64,000 nucleotides of DNA from Aeromonas eucrenophila (GTDB lineage Bacteria; Pseudomonadota; Gammaproteobacteria; Enterobacterales; Aeromonadaceae): the NCBI RefSeq assembly GCF_000819865.1, contig NZ_CDDF01000012.1, forward strand, positions 728 through 64,727, given 5' to 3'. Position numbers and translations under genes: made by a program. Under the pieces are notes generated by a model. It saw nothing but the letters and a program-made list of their open reading frames with translations, did no database searches and was not told the DNA's origin. How positions within the stretch are numbered: the first letter of the stretch is position 1; every line of letters begins with the position of its first letter. This document shows, in pieces, positions 1-8,567 of the stretch.

Positions 1-981
1 GCACCTATAAAAGAGGTGCCCATCAAGGAGACCCGGCTGGCCAGGCTTATCTTTGCCAGCCCCATCCCCTGCTTCTTCGGCCAGCCGCTCGCCATCATTC
101 GTCACGGCAGCAGCGAGCTGTTGCACGGCGCCCGCATCCTCTGGTGCGGCGACATTCATCCCGCCAGGCGCAAGGCGCTGCACGCCCTGCTGTGCGCGCT
201 GCCATGGGATCTCGCAGGCCTCAATCTCGCCGCCCTGCAGCTCGGGCTCGATGGCTATGCCCTCGCCAGCCACTTTACCGAGCCGCCCCCTAGCACAGTG
301 CAGGATGGAGACTGGCTCCTGCACTCCGCCTGGCTCATGGATACCCGCACCGCGCTGCTGGCCGCCCTGGCGCAGCAGCCGCTCAGTGCCGCCGAGCTGG
401 CCGACAGGCTGCGCCTCCCGCCACCCCTCACCCAGTGTTTGCTGCTGCGGCTCAAGGAGGAGCAGCAGATCCGCCTGCATCACGAGAAGTGGCAGCTTGG
501 CAGCGGCGAGTCGGAAGATGAGCTGGGAGAAGAGGCGCGCCTGGTGCTCAAACTGGTGCGAGATCAAGGCAAGGAGGGATATGAGCCCGGTAAACTGGGC
601 CCCGGCGGCGTGGCCATAGATCCCGTGCTCCAGCTCACCCTGCCTCAGGGGCTGCGGCAAAAAGGCGCGCTGCAAAAGCAGCTACGCAACCTGGCGCGGC
701 TCACCTATCTGGTACAGCTGGAAGGACCCATCTACTACGATGCCGAACTCTATGACCATATGGTACGGGCCGTGCTGGCAGGCCAGCGGGTGGGGGATCT
801 GATCGACATGAGTGCACTCAAAGCCATCACCGGGCTGTCGCGCAAATACGCCATTCCCTTCTGCCTGCGCATGGAGATGGATGGCTGGCTCAGGCGAGAA
901 GAGAACGACCGACGGGTGCTGCACCTGCCCCCTTGTGCGCAGCTGGCAGACAAGCAGTTCGCAGAGAGCGAGGTGGTATGA
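1..981 (+). CDS. selB: SelB, selenocysteine-specific elongation factor (C-terminal part, cut by window edge)
   Basis: The reading frame is open from base 1 to a TGA at 979-981, so the gene begins outside the window. What is visible matches the non-GTPase half of SelB: an EF-Tu-like beta domain end (a stretch like LARLIFASPI followed by LLHGARILWCGD, the counterpart of the E. coli LAGARVV region), then winged-helix domains ending in a module with ITGLSRKYAIPF and WLRREENDRRVL, which corresponds to the SECIS-binding last winged helix (E. coli LGVGRKLAIQI, FTRRRGNDH). SelB brings selenocysteyl-tRNA to UGA codons that carry a SECIS hairpin. The stop overlaps the hypF start (ATGA, 978-981), so the two genes are probably translated together. 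The GTPase domain is not in view, so the call rests on the C-terminal half only; selA is not seen here. Confidence 0.75.
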   Translation, partial: APIKEVPIKETRLARLIFASPIPCFFGQPLAIIRHGSSELLHGARILWCGDIHPARRKALHALLCALPWDLAGLNLAALQLGLDGYALASHFTEPPPSTVQDGDWLLHSAWLMDTRTALLAALAQQPLSAAELADRLRLPPPLTQCLLLRLKEEQQIRLHHEKWQLGSGESEDELGEEARLVLKLVRDQGKEGYEPGKLGPGGVAIDPVLQLTLPQGLRQKGALQKQLRNLARLTYLVQLEGPIYYDAELYDHMVRAVLAGQRVGDLIDMSALKAITGLSRKYAIPFCLRMEMDGWLRREENDRRVLHLPPCAQLADKQFAESEVV

Positions 982-3377
982 CAGCACAAGCGGCCCCGAT
1001 GACTCACTCGGCCATCTCTGAGCCTGCCCAACTGCGCCGCGAGTTTCAGCTCAACGGCATAGTGCAGGGGGTCGGCTTTCGTCCCTTCGTCTATGGGCTG
1101 GCGCTCTCCCATCGCCTCACCGGCTATGTGCTCAACGATGCCAACGGCGTCACCATTGGGGTGCAAGGCAGCCCGACCCAGTTGGCAGACTTTGCCCGTG
1201 AGCTACGGGAGCTGGCGCCACCGCTCAGTCGCATCGACCACTTCGGTGAGCGAGCGCTCCCCCTTGATGACGACCCCGACTTCGATGGCACCTTCCATAT
1301 CAGGGCCAGCCAGCAGCAGAGCGCGGCCACGGTCGCCATCTCGCCGGATCAGGGCATGTGCGAGGCCTGCGCCCGAGACATCGCCAACCCGGCGGATCGC
1401 CACCACCGCTACCCCTTCACCAACTGCACCCACTGCGGCCCGCGCTACAGCATCATCCGCCGCCTCCCCTACGACAGGCCCCACACCGCCATGGCGGGTT
1501 TCGCCATGTGCCCGCGCTGCGCTCGCGCCTATGAGGATCCGCTAGACAGGCGTTACCACGCCCAGCCGGTAAGCTGTCCGGATTGCGGGCCTCAGTTGAC
1601 CTGGCGCGGTGGCGAAGGCCTGGCGCTGGCAAAACGGGAGCAGGCCCTGCAAGCCGCCGCCCGCGCGCTGCAGACAGGCGCACTCATCGTGGTCAAGGGG
1701 ATGGGGGGCTATCACCTGATGTGTGATGCCCGAAATGAATCAGTGGTAGCGCGGCTGCGCCAGCTTAAACGCCGCGCCCGCAAGCCGCTGGCGGTGATGA
1801 TGGGATCCCTCGACGAAGCCAAGTTGCATGTGGAGGGCGGCGAGGATGAGTGGAATCTGCTGCGCTCCCAGCCAAGACCCATCACCTTGCTGCGAAAGCG
1901 GGCAGCCGATCCCGGCACAATTTCCCTCGCCGAAGGCATAGCCCCCGGCATCCCCTATCTCGGCGTCATGCTGCCCTACACCCCGCTGCATCAGTTGCTG
2001 CTGGAGGCTTGCGCCATACCGCTGGTGGCCACCAGCGCCAACGGCCGCGGCAGCCCCATTCTGATCGAGTGTGAGGCTGTGATTACCGAGCTTGGCGCCC
2101 AGATAGACGGCATCCTGGATCACGATCGCCCCATCTTGCATCCCTGTGATGACAGCCTGGTGCAGTGGGCGGGCGGGCGGCGCCAGACCCTGCGCCTCGC
2201 CCGCGGTTATGCCCCCTGCACCCCCAGCCTGAAGGAAGCGGTCACGCAATCCGTGCTGGCGGTGGGGGCCCAGCAGAAGAATCAGCTGGCGCTCGCCTTC
2301 GGTCGCCAACGGATCTACAGCCCCTATATCGGGGACCTGCACAGCCTGCCGATGCAGCAGCACTTCGAGCAGACCCTGGAAACCTTCCGCGCGCTCTACG
2401 ATCTCAAGCCCAAGACGCTGGTATCGGACCGCCACCCCGGCTATCTCAGCCATCGCTGGGCCAGGGACTATTGCGCGGCAGAGGGGGCGACCCACCTCGA
2501 GGTGCAACACCACCACGCCCATTTGCTAGGGGTGATGGCCGAGCACGACATCAAAGGCCCCGTGCTTGGATTTGCCTTCGACGGCACCGGCCTCGGGGAT
2601 GACGGCACCCTCTGGGGCGGCGAGTTGCTGATCGCCGACGTGAAGGGGTTCGAGCGAGTGGCGCACCTCAAACCATTTCGGCTGATCGGCGGCGAACAGG
2701 CCATCCGCGAGCCGGTGCGCCAGCTGCTCGGCCTGCTGTTTGAATCCCACAGCCCTGACGAGCTCAGCGCCCTCGACATTCCGGCGATCAATCAGCTGCC
2801 CATCGAGCGTATCCACAACCTGCACCGGCTGTGGCACCTCGGCCGAAACGCTCCCTATACCAGCTCCATGGGCCGGCTGTTCGACGCCGTGGCCGCCCTC
2901 TTGAGCCTGGTCGACGAGCCCGATTACGAGGGAGAGGCGGGGCTTTTGCTAGAGGCGGCAGCCCTGCGACTCGCCCCGGATGCCGAGCCCTGGCCGCTGC
3001 ATTTCGAACTGACCAAGCAAGCGAGCGGCCCCCTGCTGATCGACTGGGCGCCGCTGATTGCCGAGTTGCTCAGGCAGCGCAATGAAGCACCGGTGGCGAA
3101 CTTGGCCGCCGGCTTTATCCAAGCCATCGCTGAGCTTATCGCCCAACTTGCCGAACGCTTCCCAGACTATCCCGTGGCGCTGGGTGGCGGCGTCTTTCAA
3201 AACCGCGTGCTGATGGACCAGCTTGTCCCCCGCCTCGAAGCGGCCGAGCGCGAGACCTTGACCAGTCAGACCCTGCCGCTCAACGACGGCGGCATAGCCG
3301 CAGGCCAGCTCTGGTTTGCCATCCATCATCTTGCGGAGCCGGGGTCAACCACCCCGCCCGCCGTGTCGGAGTCCTGA
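978..3377 (+). CDS. hypF: HypF carbamoyltransferase, hydrogenase maturation
   Basis: HypF (799 aa from the ATG at 978) makes the thiocarbamate on the HypE C-terminal cysteine that becomes the CN ligands of the NiFe site. Domains in order: acylphosphatase (VQGVGFRP at about residues 29-36), two C4 zinc fingers (CEACARDI, CTHCGP, CPRCARAY, CPDCGP, about residues 120-205), a YrdC-like domain (about 220-400) and a Kae1-like domain with the metal-binding motif HHHAH near residue 512. The ORF could start upstream at 933, but the ATG at 978 overlaps the selB stop as ATGA and has a purine-rich site (GAGCGAGG) just before it, so I take 978. Full length for the family. First gene of the hyp set after selB. 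Confidence 0.95.
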   Translation: MTAQAAPMTHSAISEPAQLRREFQLNGIVQGVGFRPFVYGLALSHRLTGYVLNDANGVTIGVQGSPTQLADFARELRELAPPLSRIDHFGERALPLDDDPDFDGTFHIRASQQQSAATVAISPDQGMCEACARDIANPADRHHRYPFTNCTHCGPRYSIIRRLPYDRPHTAMAGFAMCPRCARAYEDPLDRRYHAQPVSCPDCGPQLTWRGGEGLALAKREQALQAAARALQTGALIVVKGMGGYHLMCDARNESVVARLRQLKRRARKPLAVMMGSLDEAKLHVEGGEDEWNLLRSQPRPITLLRKRAADPGTISLAEGIAPGIPYLGVMLPYTPLHQLLLEACAIPLVATSANGRGSPILIECEAVITELGAQIDGILDHDRPILHPCDDSLVQWAGGRRQTLRLARGYAPCTPSLKEAVTQSVLAVGAQQKNQLALAFGRQRIYSPYIGDLHSLPMQQHFEQTLETFRALYDLKPKTLVSDRHPGYLSHRWARDYCAAEGATHLEVQHHHAHLLGVMAEHDIKGPVLGFAFDGTGLGDDGTLWGGELLIADVKGFERVAHLKPFRLIGGEQAIREPVRQLLGLLFESHSPDELSALDIPAINQLPIERIHNLHRLWHLGRNAPYTSSMGRLFDAVAALLSLVDEPDYEGEAGLLLEAAALRLAPDAEPWPLHFELTKQASGPLLIDWAPLIAELLRQRNEAPVANLAAGFIQAIAELIAQLAERFPDYPVALGGGVFQNRVLMDQLVPRLEAAERETLTSQTLPLNDGGIAAGQLWFAIHHLAEPGSTTPPAVSES

Positions 3378-3381
3378 ACAT

Positions 3382-3633
3382 ATGTGCCTTTCCATTCCCT
3401 CCCAGGTGGTGCAACTGCACCCCGAAGATAACTGCGTCACCGTCGACACTCTGGGGGTGCAACGCCGGGTCAGCTGCATGCTGCTCGAAGATCCGCTGGC
3501 GCTCGGGGACTATGTGCTGCTTCACATCGGTTTCGTGATGAGCAAGATTGACGAGGAAGAGGCACAGGCGAGCTTGGAGAGCTTCCGCCAGATGGTGGCC
3601 CTGATGCCAAAGCAGGACATCTTGCCATGCTGA
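3382..3633 (+). CDS. hypC: HypC/HybG-type hydrogenase maturation chaperone
   Basis: 83 aa. Starts with the invariant MCLSIPSQV, whose Cys2 contacts HypD and the large-subunit precursor. HypC carries the Fe(CN)2CO group together with HypD and hands it to the hydrogenase large subunit. A GGAG at 3368-3371 precedes the ATG, and the 3' end overlaps hypD by 7 nt. No separate hybG is present in the hyb operon, so this one copy probably serves HybC. Confidence 0.95.
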   Translation: MCLSIPSQVVQLHPEDNCVTVDTLGVQRRVSCMLLEDPLALGDYVLLHIGFVMSKIDEEEAQASLESFRQMVALMPKQDILPC

Positions 3634-4745
3634 GTCTGAACGATCTGTTTCAGGGTTTTCGTGAGCCCCAGGTGATCCGCGCCCTCGCCGCCCAGATAAG
3701 CGAGCTGGCCGAGCAACTGCCCGAGCCCCTGCGGGTCATGGAGGTGTGCGGCGGCCATACCCACACCATCATGAAATACGGCCTGCCCCAGCTGCTGCCG
3801 GACAGCATCGAGTTCGTTCACGGCCCCGGCTGTCCGGTCTGCGTGATGCCGAAAGAGCGCATCGATCAGGCCATGGAGCTGGCGAGAGAGCCGAACGTTA
3901 TCCTGGTGACCCTGGGTGACATGATCCGGGTGCCGGGCTCCAAGGGTTCCTTGGCCCAGCAGCGGGCCAAGGGCAGCGACATCCGCCCCGTCTATGACCC
4001 CCTCGATGCGCTGCGCATAGCCCAGGAAAATCCCGACAAGACGGTGGTGTTCTTCGCCATAGGTTTCGAGACCTCCACCCCCATGACGGCGGCGCTCTTG
4101 GCGGCAGCCGACGCCGCCGGGGTGAACAATCTGCTGTTTCATATCAACCATGTGCTGGTACCCCCCGCCATTCATGCAGTGATGGCCGACGGGGTCGCCA
4201 AGGTGAACGCCTTTATCGGCCCCTCCCACGTCAGCGTCATCACCGGGGCCGACATCTATCTGCCCATAGTCCAGCGCTATCGGGTGCCCGTGGTGGTGAG
4301 CGGCTTCGAGCCGGTGGATGTGATGGAGGCGCTCTTGATGATGGTGCGCCAGAAGGTGGAGGGACGCTGTGCGCTGGAGGTGCAGTACAGCCGCGCCGTC
4401 ACCGCCCACGGCAACCGCGCCGCCCAGCGCCTGGTGGACAAGTATTTTGAGACCCGCGAGCACTTTCGCTGGCGCGGGCTCGGCGACATCAACGCCTCCG
4501 CCCTGCGCCTGCGAGACGCCTTCGCCGCCCGGGATGCGGAGCGCCACTTTGCCCTCAGCCAGACCCCCATCGACGATCACAAGGCCTGTCAGTGCGCCGA
4601 CATACTGCGCGGGCTCGCCAAGCCGAACCAATGCAAGGTCTTTGGCCGGGGCTGCACCCCGACCCAGCCCATGGGCAGCTGCATGGTGAGCTCGGAGGGG
4701 GCCTGCAACGCCTACTACCGCTATATGGGGATCCAGGAGCAATGA
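3627..4745 (+). CDS. hypD: HypD, Fe-S scaffold for Fe(CN)2CO assembly
   Basis: 372 aa. Contains the conserved CGGHTH (Cys41-His46) and GPGCPVC (Cys69, Cys72) motifs, and the cysteine set near the C-terminus (CKVFGRGC, GSCMVSSEGAC) expected for the 4Fe-4S and redox cysteines. HypD is the scaffold on which the iron receives its CO and CN ligands. Overlaps hypC by 7 nt at its start. Its TGA overlaps the ATG of a 30-codon micro-ORF (ATGA, 4742-4745) rather than hypE directly, which is unusual. Confidence 0.95.
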   Translation: MLSLNDLFQGFREPQVIRALAAQISELAEQLPEPLRVMEVCGGHTHTIMKYGLPQLLPDSIEFVHGPGCPVCVMPKERIDQAMELAREPNVILVTLGDMIRVPGSKGSLAQQRAKGSDIRPVYDPLDALRIAQENPDKTVVFFAIGFETSTPMTAALLAAADAAGVNNLLFHINHVLVPPAIHAVMADGVAKVNAFIGPSHVSVITGADIYLPIVQRYRVPVVVSGFEPVDVMEALLMMVRQKVEGRCALEVQYSRAVTAHGNRAAQRLVDKYFETREHFRWRGLGDINASALRLRDAFAARDAERHFALSQTPIDDHKACQCADILRGLAKPNQCKVFGRGCTPTQPMGSCMVSSEGACNAYYRYMGIQEQ

Positions 4746-4834
4746 GAGAAATTCAGCCAAGCCGCGGAGCCTGGATGGTGCCTGGAGATAAACCTGTCTG
4801 CTTCTGCCACATGTCGGAGTCCCAATCCAGATGA
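4742..4834 (+). CDS. Micro-ORF between hypD and hypE, derived from the hypE 5' end
   Basis: A 30-residue reading frame whose ATG overlaps the hypD stop (ATGA at 4742) and whose TGA overlaps the hypE start (ATGA at 4831). Its first five residues (MREIQ) are those of HypE, and the first 11 bases (atgagagaaat) are identical at 4742 and 4831. Similarity continues patchily for about 50 bases, for example TGGAGAT. I read this as a decayed tandem duplication of about 89 bp that kept both coupled junctions. Whether the peptide matters or the ORF only carries ribosomes to hypE cannot be told from sequence. It may simply be scar tissue. Confidence 0.55.
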   Translation: MREIQPSRGAWMVPGDKPVCFCHMSESQSR

Positions 4835-5835
4835 GAGAAATACAACTGAGCCACGGTGGTGGCGGTGTGGAGATGAATCAGCTGATCAACCAGCTGTTCT
4901 TCCATCACTTCGGCAACGAGATCCTGCTGCGCGGTGAAGATGCCGCCCTGCTGCCGGTCACCGGCCCCATCGCCTTCACCACCGACAGCTTCACCGTCTC
5001 GCCGCTCTTCTTCGCCGGCGGCGACATCGGCAAGTTGGCCATCGCCGGCACGGTCAACGATCTCGCCATGATGGGCGCCAAACCCGAGTATTTGAGCTGC
5101 AGCTTTATCATCGAGGAGGGTTTCCCCTACGCAGACCTAGCCCGCATCGTCGAGTCCATGGCGGCTGAATTGACCAAGAGCGGCGCCCGCATCGTCTGCG
5201 GCGACACCAAGGTGGTGCCGAGGGGGGCGGCGGACAAGATCTTCATCAACACCAGCGGGGTCGGCAGCTTCCCCCTGCCCGAACAGAGCCGGGGCATCTC
5301 GGTGCGAAACCTTCAGGCCGGTGACGCCATCCTGGTGTCGCGGGATATCGGCAGCCACGGCGCCTGCATCCTGATGGCCCGCGACGCCCTGCAGCTCGGC
5401 TCGACACTCCAAAGCGACTGCACCACCCTCTGGCCCCAGGTGGAAGCGCTGCTCAAGGCGGATATTCGCCCCCACGCCCTGCGCGATGCCACCCGGGGTG
5501 GCCTCGCCGCCGTGCTGAACGAATGGAGCACGGCTTCCGGGGTGGCCATCGAGCTGGAAGAGTCCGCCATTCCGGTGTGCGACCCGGTGCGCGGCCTGTG
5601 CGAGCTCTACGGCTTCGAGCCCCATGATCTCGCCAACGAGGGCACCATGGTACTGGCCCTGCCCGCGGAACAAGCCGAAGCGGCACTGGCGCTGCTGCAA
5701 GGATTCAATCCCAGCGCCTGCCAGATCGGCGTGATCAAGGAGAGCGCCAAACACAAGGTGATCCTCAACAACCCCTGGGGCAGCCGCCGCTATCTGGAGC
5801 TGCCACAGGGGGAGCTGCTGCCCCGGATCTGCTGA
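4831..5835 (+). CDS. hypE: HypE, thiocarbamate dehydratase for CN ligand synthesis
   Basis: 334 aa, PurM/AIR-synthase fold. It dehydrates the carbamoylated C-terminal cysteine to a thiocyanate and gives CN to the HypCD complex. Visible: N-terminal MREIQLSHGGGG (ATP-binding glycine-rich start), FTTDSFTV, GDIGKLAIAGTVNDLAMMGA, GDTKVV, DATRGG and the obligatory C-terminal PRIC with Cys334. The start overlaps the preceding micro-ORF stop. The spacing to hypA is 32 nt. Confidence 0.95.
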   Translation: MREIQLSHGGGGVEMNQLINQLFFHHFGNEILLRGEDAALLPVTGPIAFTTDSFTVSPLFFAGGDIGKLAIAGTVNDLAMMGAKPEYLSCSFIIEEGFPYADLARIVESMAAELTKSGARIVCGDTKVVPRGAADKIFINTSGVGSFPLPEQSRGISVRNLQAGDAILVSRDIGSHGACILMARDALQLGSTLQSDCTTLWPQVEALLKADIRPHALRDATRGGLAAVLNEWSTASGVAIELEESAIPVCDPVRGLCELYGFEPHDLANEGTMVLALPAEQAEAALALLQGFNPSACQIGVIKESAKHKVILNNPWGSRRYLELPQGELLPRIC

Positions 5836-5867
5836 GCCATGATCCATCACCATAAGGAGTGCTGAAC

Positions 5868-6209
5868 ATGCACGAGATGTCCCTCGCCATGGCGGCCATC
5901 GATCTGGCGGCCGATCAGGCGGCCCAGCGCGGCTTTAGCAAGGTCACCGCCATCTGGCTGGAGGTCGGCAGCTTCTCCTGCGTCGACCCCGATACCATCG
6001 CCTTCTGCTTCGAGGCCGCCGCCAAGGGCACGGCCGTCGAGGGCGCCAATTTGCATTTTCAGCACCAGACCGCCGAGGGCTGGTGCTACGACTGCAGCAA
6101 GACGGTCGCTCTTAGCGAGCGCGGCCAGGCCTGCCCCGAGTGTGGCGGATACAAATTACGAGTCGCGCAGGGCGATAGCCTGCGCATCACCGATATCGAG
6201 GTAAGTTGA
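5868..6209 (+). CDS. hypA: HypA, nickel-insertion metallochaperone
   Basis: 113 aa. The N-terminal MHE motif (Met1, His2, Glu3) binds Ni, and a zinc site is formed by Cys73, Cys76, Cys89 and Cys92 (CYDC and CPEC). HypA works with HypB to put nickel into the hydrogenase large subunit. A GTG at 5859 is in frame upstream, but AAGGAG at 5854-5859 sits 8 nt before the ATG at 5868, and the family must begin with MHE, so 5868 is the start. One base separates it from hypB. Confidence 0.95.
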   Translation: MHEMSLAMAAIDLAADQAAQRGFSKVTAIWLEVGSFSCVDPDTIAFCFEAAAKGTAVEGANLHFQHQTAEGWCYDCSKTVALSERGQACPECGGYKLRVAQGDSLRITDIEVS

Positions 6210-6210
6210 T

Positions 6211-7467
6211 ATGTGTAGCGTATGCGGATGCGGCCAGGCGCGAGTTGCCGGCCAGGATCACCACCATCAGCACGACCATGAACACCAGCATGATCATGAC
6301 CATCATCACGATCACGATCACGATCACGATCACGATCACGATCATCACCATGGTCATAGCCATGGCCACCCTCACGACCATCATCACGCTTATGAGCATC
6401 AATCCCATAACGAACAGAGCGCCCCCCGGACCGTGATCATCCATCATCATTACCACCATCAGGGGGATGTGCATCACCACTACCATGGCATGGCCCCCAA
6501 CAGCCAGTCCGCCCGGCCAGATGCCCACGAGCACGCTCATTCCCATGACCACGAGCAGGGTCACCATCATGCTCATCCTCATCCTCATCAGCACGAGCAC
6601 GAGCACGAGCATGAGCATGAGCATGAGCATGAGCATGAGCATCATCAGGCTAGCGGCCATTCCCACCATCATGCCCATGATCACAGCCATGAACATAAAC
6701 ATGAGCATGAGCATGAGCATGAGCATGAGCATCATCACGCCCATTCCCATGACCATCAACATCAGCAGGGGGATCTGCACTACGGCAAGGGAGAAGCGGG
6801 GCTGTCGGTGCCGGGCCTGGGTCAGCGCCAGCTGATCGCCATCGAAATGGACGTGCTGGACAAGAACAACAAGCTGGCGGCCCACAATCGCGAGCACTTC
6901 GAGGCCGCCGGCCAGCTGGTGCTGAACCTGGTGTCGAGCCCGGGGTCGGGCAAGACCACCCTGCTGTGCGAGACCCTTCGCCGACTCGAGGGTAAGCGCC
7001 CTTGCGCCGTGATCGAGGGGGATCAGCAGACCAGCGCGGACGCGGATCGCATCCGGGCCACTGGGGTGCCCGCCATCCAGATCAACACCGGCAAGGGCTG
7101 CCACCTGGATGCGAAGATGGTGCACGACGCCTGCCACCAGCTGCCCGCGCAGGATGGGGGCATCCTCTTTATCGAGAACGTGGGCAACCTGGTCTGCCCC
7201 GCGAGCTTCGATCTCGGGGAGAAGTACAAGGTCGCCATCCTCTCGGTCACCGAGGGGGAGGAGAAGCCGCTGAAATACCCGGACATGTTCGCCGCCGCCC
7301 AGCTGATGCTCATCAACAAGACGGACTTGTTGCCCCATGTGAGCTTCGACGTCGAGCGCTGCATCGAGAACGCCAAGCGGGTGAACCCCTATATCCAGGT
7401 GATCCAGCTGAGCGCCACCACGGGTGACGGGATGGATGCCTGGCTCAACTGGCTGGCAACCGCCTGA
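6211..7467 (+). CDS. hypB: HypB, nickel-binding GTPase with an extended His-rich domain
   Basis: 418 aa. N-terminal CxxCxC (Cys2, Cys5, Cys7) is the high-affinity Ni site. A His-rich stretch runs from about residue 17 to 190 with roughly 80 histidines, mostly alternating HD and HE. Then comes a G domain: P-loop SSPGSGKTT near residues 241-249, [25 protein letters not shown] and INKTDLL. HypB supplies Ni in a GTP-dependent way with HypA. The His-rich insert is much longer than in E. coli HypB, which has almost none, and suggests nickel storage. A terminator follows at once. Confidence 0.95.
   Translation: MCSVCGCGQARVAGQDHHHQHDHEHQHDHDHHHDHDHDHDHDHDHHHGHSHGHPHDHHHAYEHQSHNEQSAPRTVIIHHHYHHQGDVHHHYHGMAPNSQSARPDAHEHAHSHDHEQGHHHAHPHPHQHEHEHEHEHEHEHEHEHHQASGHSHHHAHDHSHEHKHEHEHEHEHEHHHAHSHDHQHQQGDLHYGKGEAGLSVPGLGQRQLIAIEMDVLDKNNKLAAHNREHFEAAGQLVLNLVSSPGSGKTTLLCETLRRLEGKRPCAVIEGDQQTSADADRIRATGVPAIQINTGKGCHLDAKMVHDACHQLPAQDGGILFIENVGNLVCPASFDLGEKYKVAILSVTEGEEKPLKYPDMFAAAQLMLINKTDLLPHVSFDVERCIENAKRVNPYIQVIQLSATTGDGMDAWLNWLATA
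6259..6774 (+). repeat. Low-complexity His/acid codon repeats inside hypB
   Basis: Tandem runs of GATCAC (about 6304-6342) and of GAGCAT/GAGCAC (about 6593-6642 and 6702-6732) encode the HD and HE strings of HypB. Such perfect 6-mers are prone to slippage in whole codon pairs, so the length of the tract probably differs between strains without breaking the frame. Confidence 0.85.
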
Positions 7468-7544
7468 GAAAAGAGGTTAAGCGCGAACGATCTATGAGGC
7501 TGCGCCTCATAGAGCTACCGCCACTGGCTGGTGTTGATAAAAAT

Positions 7545-7577
7545 AGAGAGGGAGGCTGATGCCTCCCTCTCTTTTTA
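7545..7577 (+). terminator. Rho-independent terminator after hypB
   Basis: A perfect 12-bp stem (7545-7556 with 7561-7572), loop TGAT, then TTTTT at 7572-7576. A-rich bases on the other side make it usable in the reverse direction too, for the converging nik genes. Confidence 0.85.
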
Positions 7578-7626
7578 TCTTCGTCACTTTGGCAGGATCA
7601 TGACCATCAATGTCACCCCCTCTGAT

Positions 7627-7805
7627 CCCCTCACCCTGGCCCTCTCCCCAGGGAGAGGGAATCCATTCGTGGGTACCGACAGCATGCCCCCGAATCTGTG
7701 CAGATCCCGAGAGTCGGTATGGACTCCGAAGCCAGCAGCTCAACGGGAATGGCACATTCCGCCCCCTTCTCCCCTTGCGGGAGAAGGGTTGGGGATGAGG
7801 GGGGG
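7627..7805. repeat. MITE-like imperfect palindromic element
   Basis: The ends are imperfect inverted repeats: CCCCTCACCCTGGCCCTCT on the left against the complement of GGGTTGGGGATGAGGGG on the right. Inside each end is a hairpin (CCCTCTCCCCAGGGAGAGGG at left; CCTTCTCCCCTTGCGGGAGAAGG at right is split by a short loop). An inner ACCGAC/GTCGGT pair is also present. Size and place, between two converging operons, fit a small non-autonomous repeat family. It has no coding sequence. Confidence 0.6.
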
Positions 7806-7815
7806 ACGCACGTTT

Positions 7816-8463
7816 TCAGGCCGCGCTGCTGACTCTGAACACCTGCTCGCCATGCCCTTCGCCGACGTGGATCACCCGATGACACACCTGCTGCAACAGC
7901 GCCTGCTGATGGCTGAACACCAGCATGCCGAGGCCCCGACACTCACACTCCACCATCAGCTCTTGCCAGAGCTGGCGCTGGATGTGGGGATCGAGCTGGG
8001 CGGTCACCTCGTCGGCGATCAGCAGCCGGGTGCGGGGATCGAGGGCCCGCAGCAGGGCGATGCGGGCCAACTCGCCGCCGGAGAGCTGAGACGGTTTTCT
8101 GGATAGCCACTCAGGTTTGACCAGAAAGCGCGCCAGCATGGCGTCGTCCGGGCGCCAGACATTCCGCAGGGACTGGCCGGTGCTGCGATAGGGATTGAAG
8201 CTGAGCTCAGGGTGCTGGGGCACCAGCTGCACCGGGTTATAACCCCGCGTTGGCAAGGGAGCGCCGTCGAGCAGGATCTGACCGCCCTCCCCCGCAAGCG
8301 CCCCAGCCGGTTGCCAGCCCGCCAATACCCGCCCCAGGGTGGTCTTGCCATGACCGCTCGGCGCCGAGAGGCCGAGCCGCTCGCCAGCCTGGATCCTCAG
8401 ATTCAATCCCTGCCATAGAGGGCCTTGCCCCTGGCGGATGGTCAGATCCCTTACCTCGAACAT
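7816..8463 (-). CDS. nikE: NikE-type ABC transporter ATP-binding protein
   Basis: 215 aa ATPase of the nickel/peptide importer family. Walker A is APSGHGKTT, the signature LSGGE and Walker B LLIADEVTAQLD. The frame can be extended upstream to 8541, but homologues start at MFEVRDLTI, and the ATG at 8461-8463 shares one base with the stop of the preceding small ORF (TGATG), so I choose 8463. Shorter than E. coli NikE (268 aa). Last gene of the hyb-nik series. Specificity for nickel is inferred from its place between hyp and hyb. Confidence 0.8.
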   Translation of the reverse strand: MFEVRDLTIRQGQGPLWQGLNLRIQAGERLGLSAPSGHGKTTLGRVLAGWQPAGALAGEGGQILLDGAPLPTRGYNPVQLVPQHPELSFNPYRSTGQSLRNVWRPDDAMLARFLVKPEWLSRKPSQLSGGELARIALLRALDPRTRLLIADEVTAQLDPHIQRQLWQELMVECECRGLGMLVFSHQQALLQQVCHRVIHVGEGHGEQVFRVSSAA

Positions 8464-8567
8464 CAGCACACCTCCGGGTTGGCAGGGAACAGCGAATGAA
8501 ACTCCGGCAGCGCCTGCCACTGAATACCCGCAGCCTGACAAGTGATCCGCTCCAGCGACTCATTCAT
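8463..8567 (-). CDS. Small ORF 2 (34 aa) between nikD and nikE
   Basis: Begins MNESLERITCQAAG and ends with PEFHSLFPANPEVC. It starts on a TGATG overlap with small ORF 1 and ends on a TGATG overlap with nikE. It is a near copy of small ORF 1 in its first half and resembles the NikD tail in its second half. No known domain. Either a coupled leader that carries ribosomes into nikE or a leftover of tandem duplication. Confidence 0.55.
   Translation of the reverse strand: MNESLERITCQAAGIQWQALPEFHSLFPANPEVC

Noticed and set aside
6259..6774. Repeats in hypB considered as CRISPR or a non-coding repeat array
   Set aside because: Units are 6 bases, in frame and coding HD/HE; no spacers.
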